Positions 57,549 through 64,000 of a stretch of 64,000 bases of DNA are shown here, one piece after another. Source of the DNA: Clostridia bacterium (GTDB lineage Bacteria; Bacillota; Clostridia; Oscillospirales; Acutalibacteraceae). Position numbers and translations under genes: made by a program. The stretch covers positions 1-64,000 of the forward strand of contig JAFSEF010000053.1 in the NCBI GenBank assembly GCA_017435865.1. The letters run 5' to 3'. The notes below the pieces were generated by a model. That model did no database searches and had not been told where the DNA came from. It was given only the letters and a program-made list of their open reading frames with translations. The first letter of the stretch is position 1. Every line of letters starts with the position of its first letter.

Positions 57549-59028
57549 TAAGGCAAAACGCATTGTTGCTCTTGTTATTTCCGTGCTGCTTCTGATTGCA
57601 TCTGTTCCTTTTGCAGCAACTGCAAACGAAGCAAACCTGACAGATGAAGAAAAGAATGTCATTGAAGGTCTCAGACAGCAGCAGGCTGAACTGGATGCTA
57701 AAATTGAAGATGCTTACAATTCAATTGATGCCCTGAAAGATGATATTGAAAATGAACAGAAATATGCCGAACAGCTCACGCAGCAACTGAATAATCTCGA
57801 TCAGCAGATCACGGTTCTCAATCAGAGCATTTCTGTTTATGATGAAGATATCGAAACGCTTGACGAACAGATCAGAGCCAATACCGTCATCAGCAAGAAC
57901 CTTGAAACGGATATGTACAGATATCGTCAGAAAGCGATTGACCTGCATCAGCTCAAACAGGATACAATGGTTGAGCTGCAGGAAAGACTTCGCTATATGT
58001 ACATGACCGGCGAGTCAACCGAAATCGAAGCACTGCTTGATTCCAACAATCTGTATTCATTTTTGTTGCGTCTTGAACTGATGAACGGCATTGCCGAATA
58101 TGATAATGACCTGATAACAAAATTGCAGGGCAGCATTGCAGGTGCGCAGGATGCCGAAGTGCAGTATCAGCAGAAAGCCGAAGCAAAGCTTGCTGTTATT
58201 CAGCAGCTTGAAGACGATACCGTATCGCTTGAACAGCAGAAAACAGAAGCTGAAGCAGCACGTGCAAAGCTTGAAGTTACACAGGAAGAACACCATGAAC
58301 TGTATGTTGCAGCCATGGACAATATCAGTGCTCTTGATAAAGAGAGTGAAGAGTATGAAATGCTTGTTGCTACTTATGATGCAGACAGAGCAAGCTTTGA
58401 TGCCGAAATTGAACGTCTGATTGAAGAATACAACAGTCAGCATGCCGCAGAAGCAAGCATTGCAGCTTCCATTTCCGAATCTGCATCCATCGAAGCTGCA
58501 TCAAGATATCAGGCAAGTCTTGACGCATCCAATGCCATGTCGCAGTATACCACGACAACACAGCAGTATGTGCCGCAGACTACCAAGCCTGTACAGACAA
58601 CACCCTCCGGCGGCAGTTCTTCCGGATTCATTCATCCGCTGTCCCAGTATTCCGATATTTACATTTCATCTCCTTACGGAAACCGAATCGAACCTGCAAC
58701 CGGTTCATCAGGATTCCATACCGGTACGGACTTCTGTTCTTATTCCGGTACAATGGGTAAGAATGTTGTTGCAGCAGCAGCCGGTACGGTTGTAACGGCA
58801 ACATGGCATTCTTCTTACGGTTACTATGTGCTGATTTCTCATGGTAACAATATTTACACCTTGTATGCTCACAACAGTGAACTGCTTGTCAGCGAAGGCG
58901 ATTCCGTTGCACAGGGACAGGTCATTTCTCATGCAGGTTCCACGGGCTATTCAACCGGTGCACACGTTCACTTTGAAGTGCGTGTAAACGGTTCCACCAC
59001 AGATCCGATGGGTTATGTATCTCTTTGA
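57535..59028 (+). CDS. Murein hydrolase/activator (EnvC/PcsB-like, M23)
   Basis: A 497-residue exported protein. A signal peptide covers about 1-28. A long coiled coil (about 35-300, Gln/Glu/Leu-rich) is the FtsX-docking part. A Ser/Thr/Gln/Pro linker leads to a C-terminal LytM/M23 domain (about 385-495), with metal ligands in HTGTDFCS and HVHFEVR and YAHNSELLVSEGD. These are intact, so it may cut peptidoglycan itself, unlike inactive EnvC. It overlaps the ftsX 3' end by 14 bases, GGGAGG upstream, and with FtsEX forms the FtsEX-PcsB/EnvC system. Confidence 0.92.
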   Translation: MKKNNKAKRIVALVISVLLLIASVPFAATANEANLTDEEKNVIEGLRQQQAELDAKIEDAYNSIDALKDDIENEQKYAEQLTQQLNNLDQQITVLNQSISVYDEDIETLDEQIRANTVISKNLETDMYRYRQKAIDLHQLKQDTMVELQERLRYMYMTGESTEIEALLDSNNLYSFLLRLELMNGIAEYDNDLITKLQGSIAGAQDAEVQYQQKAEAKLAVIQQLEDDTVSLEQQKTEAEAARAKLEVTQEEHHELYVAAMDNISALDKESEEYEMLVATYDADRASFDAEIERLIEEYNSQHAAEASIAASISESASIEAASRYQASLDASNAMSQYTTTTQQYVPQTTKPVQTTPSGGSSSGFIHPLSQYSDIYISSPYGNRIEPATGSSGFHTGTDFCSYSGTMGKNVVAAAAGTVVTATWHSSYGYYVLISHGNNIYTLYAHNSELLVSEGDSVAQGQVISHAGSTGYSTGAHVHFEVRVNGSTTDPMGYVSL

Positions 59029-59042
59029 TTGTAAATGAAATG

Positions 59043-59080
59043 ATAGCTTTACGGTTCATGCCGTAAAGCTATTTTTTTTT
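59043..59080 (+). terminator. Terminator of ftsE-ftsX-envC
   Basis: ATAGCTTTACGG / CCGTAAAGCTAT stem, loop TTCATG, followed by eight T. Confidence 0.95.
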
Positions 59081-59091
59081 GCCTGCTTGTT

Positions 59092-59125
59092 TTCGACAGG
59101 ATGTGCTTGTCAAAAGTTTTATAAT
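59092..59125 (+). promoter_or_regulatory. Spo0A-type promoter of spoIIGA-sigE
   Basis: TTCGACA (59092-59098), the complement of the Spo0A box TGTCGAA, then 21 bases, then TATAAT (59120-59125). This wide spacing copies Bacillus spoIIG. A weaker TGTCAAA lies at 59108. Confidence 0.72.
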
Positions 59126-59152
59126 AAGAACAAATGTAATACGGGTGTATTC

Positions 59153-60100
59153 ATGAAAACAGTTATCTATATCGACGTTCTTCTTGTTACCAATTTTTTT
59201 ATCAATTTGCTGCTTCTTTCTGCAACAGCCGCTTTTTTAAGAATCAGAGTACACAGGCTGAGGTTGTTGTGCGGCACTCTGATCGGTACTGCTTGCTCAC
59301 TTGTTTTGTTGATTCCCGATATCGGATTTGTTATGAATTTGATTCTGAAAACCGTTGTCAGCATTTGTATGTCCTGTGTGGTTTTTGCGGGAAAGAATTT
59401 AAGAGGAATCTGCAGACAATCCTTTTGTTTTTTTGCTGTGAGTTGTTTTTTTGCAGGATTCATGCTTTTGATCAAAACAGTTTTTTCTTCCGAGACTTTG
59501 ATTGTAAACAACGCGACAACCTATTTTGCCGTCGGCAGCGGACAAATAGTTGTCATTTCTGCCGTTTGTTATGTGTGTCTGCGGCTGATTATCAATTTTG
59601 TGCATCGTACACAGGTAGATAAAAAAGTAGTGCGTGTATCCGTAATCTGTGATGCAAAGCAGGTTGATTTAAAAGCATTTGTTGACAGTGGTAATCATCT
59701 GTTTGATCCCATTTCGCAAAAGGCCGTGTCGCTTGTGAACTTTAATTCGGTCAGTGAATTGTTACCGACTGATCTGTTTTCATTTTTCAGCGGAGAGTTG
59801 TCTGTCGGAAGCATTCCTGTTAGTGCGTGGAATCGAAGAATCTGTTTGATTCCTGCTCATTTTGCTGTCGGTGAATCTTTGCTGCCTGCTTTTCGTGCTG
59901 ATAAAATGATCATCATCACACAAGAAGGTACATTTGTTGCAGAGAATCCGTTGCTTGCTGTGACCAAGGCGGATTTTTTTTCAGACAATACTTCCGTTTT
60001 GCTGCATCCGTCGATGCTCAACGAAGAACAACAACAGGAGAGGATACAATATGAAACTATTACGCAGCAGGGGAATACTTTTTCTTCTCAGAACGGTTAA
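59153..60100 (+). CDS. spoIIGA: Sporulation SigE-processing protease SpoIIGA
   Basis: A 315-residue sporulation protease. Five membrane helices fill about 1-150; the cytosolic aspartic-protease-like domain has the catalytic Asp in FVDSGNHLFDP. It cleaves pro-SigE at the sporulation septum when signalled by SpoIIR. ATG at 59153 begins the family-typical MKTVIYIDVLLVTNFFIN; the ribosome site GGGTG is weak. It overlaps sigE by 50 bases. Confidence 0.93.
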   Translation: MKTVIYIDVLLVTNFFINLLLLSATAAFLRIRVHRLRLLCGTLIGTACSLVLLIPDIGFVMNLILKTVVSICMSCVVFAGKNLRGICRQSFCFFAVSCFFAGFMLLIKTVFSSETLIVNNATTYFAVGSGQIVVISAVCYVCLRLIINFVHRTQVDKKVVRVSVICDAKQVDLKAFVDSGNHLFDPISQKAVSLVNFNSVSELLPTDLFSFFSGELSVGSIPVSAWNRRICLIPAHFAVGESLLPAFRADKMIIITQEGTFVAENPLLAVTKADFFSDNTSVLLHPSMLNEEQQQERIQYETITQQGNTFSSQNG

Positions 60101-60764
60101 AGCAGAGTCCACGCTGTATTATGTAAATACCCCGCAGATGCTTCCTGCACCCTTGAATAAGGAGGAAGAAGCTGCATTGATGGACAAAATACGTCAAGGT
60201 GATGAATCAGCAAGAGAACCTTTGATCGTGCACAATCTGCGGCTTGTGGTTTACATAGCACAAAAATTTGACAATGCAGGTGTACAGCAGGAGGATCTTG
60301 TTTCCATCGGTACAATCGGACTCATCAAAGCTGTCAATACCTTTTGTCCTGATCGCAATATAAAGCTCGCAACCTATGCAAGCCGATGCATCGGAAATGA
60401 AATTCTGATGTACCTGCGAAAAACCGGGAATCTGAAAGCGGAAGTGTCGCTGGATGAACCGCTGAATACAGATTGGGACGGAAATGAATTGCATCTCGGG
60501 GATGTGCTGACAGACCTCGATGCTTCTGTGGGAGCCAATGTGGAAACAGAAGATGAAATTGCATTGCTGCTGCAATGTGTGGAGCATCTGCCGGACAGAG
60601 AACGTGAAATAATCACACTTCGATTTGGTCTCAACGGAGAAAAAGAACTGACACAAAAGGAGGTTGCCGACAAACTTCATATCTCACAAAGTTACATATC
60701 ACGCCTTGAAAAGAAGATTCTGATACGGCTGAAAGAAGAAATAGAAAAGGCGGAAAAAATATAG
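60051..60764 (+). CDS. sigE: RNA polymerase sigma factor SigE (mother cell)
   Basis: A 237-residue sporulation sigma factor made as an inactive precursor. The pro-sequence covers about residues 1-23, and Tyr23-Tyr24 (LYYVN) mark the likely SpoIIGA cut. Region 2 has NLRLVVYIAQKFDNAGVQQEDLVSIGTIGLIKAV and KLATYASRCIGNEILMYLR; region 4 has ELTQKEVADKLHISQSYISRLEKKIL. AGGAGAGG precedes the ATG inside spoIIGA. sigG, which follows in Bacillus, is not next; a terminator ends the operon. Confidence 0.97.
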   Translation: MKLLRSRGILFLLRTVKAESTLYYVNTPQMLPAPLNKEEEAALMDKIRQGDESAREPLIVHNLRLVVYIAQKFDNAGVQQEDLVSIGTIGLIKAVNTFCPDRNIKLATYASRCIGNEILMYLRKTGNLKAEVSLDEPLNTDWDGNELHLGDVLTDLDASVGANVETEDEIALLLQCVEHLPDREREIITLRFGLNGEKELTQKEVADKLHISQSYISRLEKKILIRLKEEIEKAEKI

Positions 60765-60790
60765 AAGACGGTTTTCTGACCGTCTTCTTT
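60763..60790 (+). terminator. Terminator of spoIIGA-sigE
   Basis: AGAAGACGG / CCGTCTTCT stem followed by only TT; moderately convincing. Confidence 0.65.
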
Positions 60791-60794
60791 GCTA

Positions 60795-60823
60795 TTGAAA
60801 AATTGTTTTTATGGTGATATAAT
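60795..60823 (+). promoter_or_regulatory. Promoter of the TIM-barrel gene
   Basis: TTGAAA (60795-60800), 17-base spacer, TATAAT (60818-60823). Confidence 0.75.
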
Positions 60824-60855
60824 AAGTTATAATTATCATAATGGAGAGGTGTGCC

Positions 60856-61710
60856 ATGATTTTATCAACACAGACACATGAGACCGCCCGACGTTTTGGA
60901 GATATCGAAGCCGTAAAACATCTTGCGGCAGCAGGTTTCGATGCAATTGATCTTACAATGTTTGATGATTACAACGAACAGCAACTCTTTTATGATTCTG
61001 ATTATCAAGAGTACGCATACAAGCTTTTGCAGACAGCAAAAGAGTGCGGTGTGTATTTCAATCAGGCACATGCACCGTTTCCGTCGTATAGAGTCGGGGA
61101 TGATGAATATAATAAGAAGACATACCCCAAGCTGCATCGCAGCATTGAAGTGTGCGGAATATTGGGTGTAAAGAATATTATCATTCATCCCGTTGATTTC
61201 AAAGGGGACAACAAAAAGAAGAACCTTGCCATGTACAGGTCTTTGCTGCCCACGGCAAAAAAAGCAGGTGTCAGGATTGCACTTGAAAATATGTGGACAC
61301 GCAATCCGCGTACACGCAATATTTCCCCCAATGTCTGCTCCGTGTCTTCCGAATTTATTGATTTTCTGGATGCTCTGGAGCCGGAATGGTTCACTGCTTG
61401 TCTTGATCTTGGTCACATCGGTCTGATCGGTGAGGATGAAGTCAGCTTTATCCATGCACTCGGCAGAGAGCGGTTGACCGCACTGCACGTGCATGATACC
61501 ACCTTTAAGGAAGACTCGCACACATTACCGTTCTGCGGAAAAATGGATTGGATATCTATTACAAAAGCTTTGAAAGATATCGGTTATAAGGGTGATTTAA
61601 CCTTTGAAGCGGATAATTTCCTGCGTCCCGTTCCGGACGGATTCTTTGATACCGCACTCAGATATATGCATGATTGCGGCAGATATTTAATTTCTATGAT
61701 CGAGGGGTAA
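60856..61710 (+). CDS. Sugar phosphate isomerase/epimerase-like TIM barrel
   Basis: A 284-residue protein of the xylose-isomerase-like/AP-endonuclease-2 TIM-barrel family. Metal-site residues appear in FNQAHAPF, IIHPVDF, IALENMW, CLDLGHIGL, LHVHDT and LTFEADN. Likely isomerises or epimerises a sugar, with unknown substrate. GAGAGGTG lies upstream; an earlier ATG at 60841 overlaps that site. It may be cotranscribed with the next gene, 3 bases apart. Confidence 0.88.
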   Translation: MILSTQTHETARRFGDIEAVKHLAAAGFDAIDLTMFDDYNEQQLFYDSDYQEYAYKLLQTAKECGVYFNQAHAPFPSYRVGDDEYNKKTYPKLHRSIEVCGILGVKNIIIHPVDFKGDNKKKNLAMYRSLLPTAKKAGVRIALENMWTRNPRTRNISPNVCSVSSEFIDFLDALEPEWFTACLDLGHIGLIGEDEVSFIHALGRERLTALHVHDTTFKEDSHTLPFCGKMDWISITKALKDIGYKGDLTFEADNFLRPVPDGFFDTALRYMHDCGRYLISMIEG

Positions 61711-61713
61711 ACT

Positions 61714-62652
61714 ATGAAAACAGTATCATTGATCATACCATGTTACAATGAAGCAGATGTTTTGCATATGCTTCGTACGGAATTGTACCGTGTTTGTGAT
61801 CCGTTGACTTCTTTTCAGTTTGAATTTGTTTTTGTCAATGACGGCAGCAAGGATGACACACTGCCGATTATCAAAAGCTTTGCTGAAACGGACAAGCGTT
61901 GTAAGTATATTTCTTTTTCGCGTAATTTCGGCAAAGAAGCTGCCATGCTTGCGGGAATGCAGTATTCCGTGCATTCCGATTACATCGGTATTATCGATGC
62001 CGACTTGCAGCATTCTCCGGATCTGATTCCCGAAATGCTGTCTGCCTGTGAAGAGGAAGGGTATGATGTTGCGGCTGCAAGACGCTCTGACCGTGAAGGT
62101 GAAGAGGCACTCAAGAGTGCACTTTCGGGGGCTTTTTATAAGGTCATCAACAAAGTCAGCGAAATCAACATCAATGACAGTGCACAGGATTTCCGTATCA
62201 TGAAACAGAAAGTGGTACAGTCCATTCTTGCAATGCCCGAACGAATCCGTTTTTCCAAAGGTATTTTTACATGGGTCGGATTCAATACAAAGTGGTTCAG
62301 CCATGAAAACCGTGAACGTGCTGCGGGTGAAACCAAATGGTCCATCCGTAAACTTGCAAAATATGCTCTTGACGGTATTCTCGGTTATACTTCTTCACCG
62401 CTTCGTCTTGCATTGTGGCTCGGTATTTTGTTCTGCATTCTCGGTGTCATCATCGGTGTGTATGCAATCATCCGTCGCTTTGCTTTTGACGAGCTGCTCA
62501 TGGAATCATTCGTTATGCTTTACGGCGTTTTGTTCGGAAGCAGCGGTTTGTTTATGATTCTCCTTGGTATTTTCGGCGAGTATCTTGCCCGTGTTTATAC
62601 CGAAATCAAAGGCAGACCTGTTTATATTATTTCAGAAACCAATACTAAATAA
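61714..62652 (+). CDS. GT2 glycosyltransferase (GtrB/DPM1-like)
   Basis: A 312-residue family 2 glycosyltransferase. The GT-A domain has LIIPCYNEADVL, VNDGSKDDT, SFSRNFGKEAAMLAG and the metal-binding IDADLQHSPDLIPEM. Two C-terminal membrane helices (about 227-255 and 262-290) are typical of enzymes that load a sugar onto polyprenyl phosphate for wall or teichoic modifications. Starts 3 bases after the preceding stop. Confidence 0.92.
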   Translation: MKTVSLIIPCYNEADVLHMLRTELYRVCDPLTSFQFEFVFVNDGSKDDTLPIIKSFAETDKRCKYISFSRNFGKEAAMLAGMQYSVHSDYIGIIDADLQHSPDLIPEMLSACEEEGYDVAAARRSDREGEEALKSALSGAFYKVINKVSEININDSAQDFRIMKQKVVQSILAMPERIRFSKGIFTWVGFNTKWFSHENRERAAGETKWSIRKLAKYALDGILGYTSSPLRLALWLGILFCILGVIIGVYAIIRRFAFDELLMESFVMLYGVLFGSSGLFMILLGIFGEYLARVYTEIKGRPVYIISETNTK

Positions 62653-62678
62653 TTTTTTTCAGAAAGGAATTTATTATT

Positions 62679-62879
62679 ATGACTGTTACAAAAACAACAA
62701 AAATCGGCGATATTCTTGATTACGACAGAGGTGTAGCACCTTTCTTCCTGAACATGGGAATGCATTGCCTCGGTTGTCCCTCCGCAAGAAGCGAAACTCT
62801 TGAACAGGCTTGTGCCGTACACGGTGTGCAGGTAGAAACACTTGTCGCCCAAATCAATGATTATTTTTCCAAAAAGTGA
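62679..62879 (+). CDS. DUF1858 small Cys protein
   Basis: A 66-residue DUF1858 protein; function unknown. It has KIGDILDYDRGVAPFFLNMGMHCLGCPSA with the CxxC pair (CLGC), as in the regulatory domain found with hybrid cluster proteins, likely redox- or metal-linked. AAAGGAAT lies upstream. Its stop overlaps the start of trmK (GTGA). Confidence 0.88.
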   Translation: MTVTKTTKIGDILDYDRGVAPFFLNMGMHCLGCPSARSETLEQACAVHGVQVETLVAQINDYFSKK

Positions 62880-63550
62880 ATCCGGGAAAACGATTGCTTG
62901 CAGCAGCACAGGCAGTCCGTGAAAACAGGTTGACGGTAGATGTCGGTACAGATCACGCATATCTGCCTGCATACCTTGTTTTAAGCGGAAAGACAAAACA
63001 CTGCCTTGCTGTTGATATCGGTGTCGGACCGTTACAGAATGCGGAAAAAACGGTTGCAAAATACGGTTTATCCGAATCTGTCCGTTTGCGTATTTCGGAC
63101 GGTCTGCAATCGGTGCTGCCCTCAGAAGCAGAGGATATTACCATCTGCGGCATGGGCGGTACACTGATGACAGAAATACTCAGTTCCTGTACATGGCTGC
63201 AAAAAGAGGATCTGCATCTTGTTTTGCAGCCGCAATCTCATGTCTGGGAAGTACGGTCATTTTTGCTGCACAACGGTTTTTGTATTACGGATGAGAGTGT
63301 GACGGAAGAAAACGGTAAGCTCTATATCACAATAGAAGCTCTGTTTGACGGCAAAAAACGGACTCCCTCAGCAGGGGAAGTGTATTTCGGATCTTTGCTT
63401 TTCAGCACACAATCGCTTGCAGTCCGTTATTGTCAGGATCGTTGCAGGCAATTGACTGTACGATTGAGTGCTCTTCAAAAGGCAGGTTTGCAGAATGAGG
63501 AAACAGATTTCCTTACATCTTGCCTTACTTACTACGAATCTTCAAAATAA
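62876..63550 (+). CDS. trmK: tRNA (adenine22-N1)-methyltransferase
   Basis: A 224-residue TrmK that makes m1A22 in tRNA. SAM motifs are TVDVGTDHAYLPAYLV, AVDIGVGPLQNAEKT and ICGMGGTLM; LVLQPQSHVWEVRSFL is characteristic. The start is GTG overlapping the DUF1858 stop without its own ribosome site, so translation is probably coupled. The Nif3-like gene follows, as yqfN-yqfO do in Bacillus. Confidence 0.93.
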   Translation: MNPGKRLLAAAQAVRENRLTVDVGTDHAYLPAYLVLSGKTKHCLAVDIGVGPLQNAEKTVAKYGLSESVRLRISDGLQSVLPSEAEDITICGMGGTLMTEILSSCTWLQKEDLHLVLQPQSHVWEVRSFLLHNGFCITDESVTEENGKLYITIEALFDGKKRTPSAGEVYFGSLLFSTQSLAVRYCQDRCRQLTVRLSALQKAGLQNEETDFLTSCLTYYESSK

Positions 63551-63566
63551 TTGGACGGATACAAAC

Positions 63567-64000
63567 GTGAAAATTTCAACAGTATACAAATACATAGATG
63601 CAATCGCACCGTTTGAAACGCAGATGTCTTTTGACAATGCAGGTCTTCTTGTCGGCAATGCGGACGGTGATTTTGAAAACGCTTTGCTTGCTTTGGATAT
63701 AACTCCGGCAGTCATCAGCGAAGCAGTTGAAAAAAACTGTCAGCTTATCATTTCGCATCATCCTGTCATTTTTCAACCGATCAAAAAGTGCCTTTCTGAC
63801 AGCATTGTCTATCAACTTGCTCAAAACGGACTTACTGCAATTTGTGCACACACCAATTTCGATATGGCTGTCGGCGGTGTAAACGATGTTATTTGTTCTC
63901 TGCTCGGTATTCACACGGCAGAGGTTGCACAGGCATCGGCCGAATTCCGTATCGGTATGTTGTCGCAGGCTGTTTGTGCAAAGGATTTCGCAAAGACGAT
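63567..64000 (+). CDS. Nif3-like dinuclear metal protein (partial)
   Basis: The first ~144 codons of a Nif3/YqfO-family protein; the gene runs out of the window. It begins KISTVYKYIDAIAPFETQMSFDNAGLLVG. Metal ligands appear in IISHHPVIF and CAHTNFDMAVGG. Function unsettled (sometimes called GTP cyclohydrolase I type 2). The GTG start has only a weak GGACGGAT in front. Paired with trmK. Confidence 0.92.
   Translation, partial: MKISTVYKYIDAIAPFETQMSFDNAGLLVGNADGDFENALLALDITPAVISEAVEKNCQLIISHHPVIFQPIKKCLSDSIVYQLAQNGLTAICAHTNFDMAVGGVNDVICSLLGIHTAEVAQASAEFRIGMLSQAVCAKDFAKT

Noticed and set aside
1-64000. CRISPR arrays, insertion sequences, prophage or integrase genes
   Set aside because: No regularly spaced repeats, transposase, integrase or phage structural genes were found in any frame.

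Overview
The window looks like a chromosomal segment of an anaerobic, low-to-moderate GC, spore-forming Firmicute of the class Clostridia, probably an Oscillospiraceae/Ruminococcaceae-like gut or rumen organism. Signs of this are the sporulation genes spoIIGA and sigE, a SpoVB-type flippase, Rex, a BspA-type leucine-rich-repeat protein ending in a dockerin, a Bce-like two-component/ABC module, Gram-positive Shine-Dalgarno sites (AAAGGAGG, GGTGAT) and many near-consensus SigA promoters (TTGACA-17-TATAAT). The species assignment is inference. I saw no IS element, prophage, integrase or CRISPR array; the region reads as core chromosome with accessory carbohydrate and surface genes. No gene-free stretch exceeds about 300 bases.

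Layout. 1-5.3 kb: end of tuf, a convergent flippase, and two secreted surface proteins. 5.3-9.4 kb: nagB, a D,D-carboxypeptidase, the tRNA methylthiotransferase MtaB, a 6S RNA and a DUF1292 protein. 9.4-14.8 kb: a leftward operon acn-icd-rex-orf-galM. 14.9-22.3 kb: a rightward operon tepA-ftsK-ygiQ-MBL hydrolase-Gfo/Idh dehydrogenase, then tRNA-Leu(GAG). 22.6-32.3 kb: carbohydrate-related genes (FAD oxidoreductase, DUF4838 protein, iron alcohol dehydrogenase, and a HAD phosphatase-GH13-lipase-acyltransferase operon). 32.3-37.6 kb: response regulator, histidine kinase, ABC ATPase and a large FtsX-type permease. 37.7-46.9 kb: hydrolases, a Crp/Fnr regulator followed by an ABC importer operon, a phosphoesterase, an Eis-like acetyltransferase and a second Gfo/Idh protein. 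47-54.3 kb: housekeeping genes rimM-trmD, ptsH, uvrC-gph, rsmD-coaD-coiled coil, DUF4830 and a pseudouridine synthase. 54.5-60.8 kb: a PucR/CdaR regulator, ftsE-ftsX-envC and spoIIGA-sigE. 60.8-64 kb: a TIM-barrel protein, a GT2 glycosyltransferase, a DUF1858 protein, trmK and the start of a Nif3-like gene.

The most informative signals are regulatory. A CRP-geometry palindrome lies exactly at -41.5 of the ABC-importer promoter, just downstream of a Crp/Fnr gene. A perfect match to the Bce-type response-regulator motif lies in front of the ABC ATPase. A perfect Spo0A box with spoIIG-like wide spacing lies in front of spoIIGA-sigE. A 13-bp hairpin buries the Shine-Dalgarno of a DUF4830 gene. 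The most puzzling gene is ftsX: a single in-frame TAA interrupts it within an otherwise intact ftsE-ftsX-envC operon.
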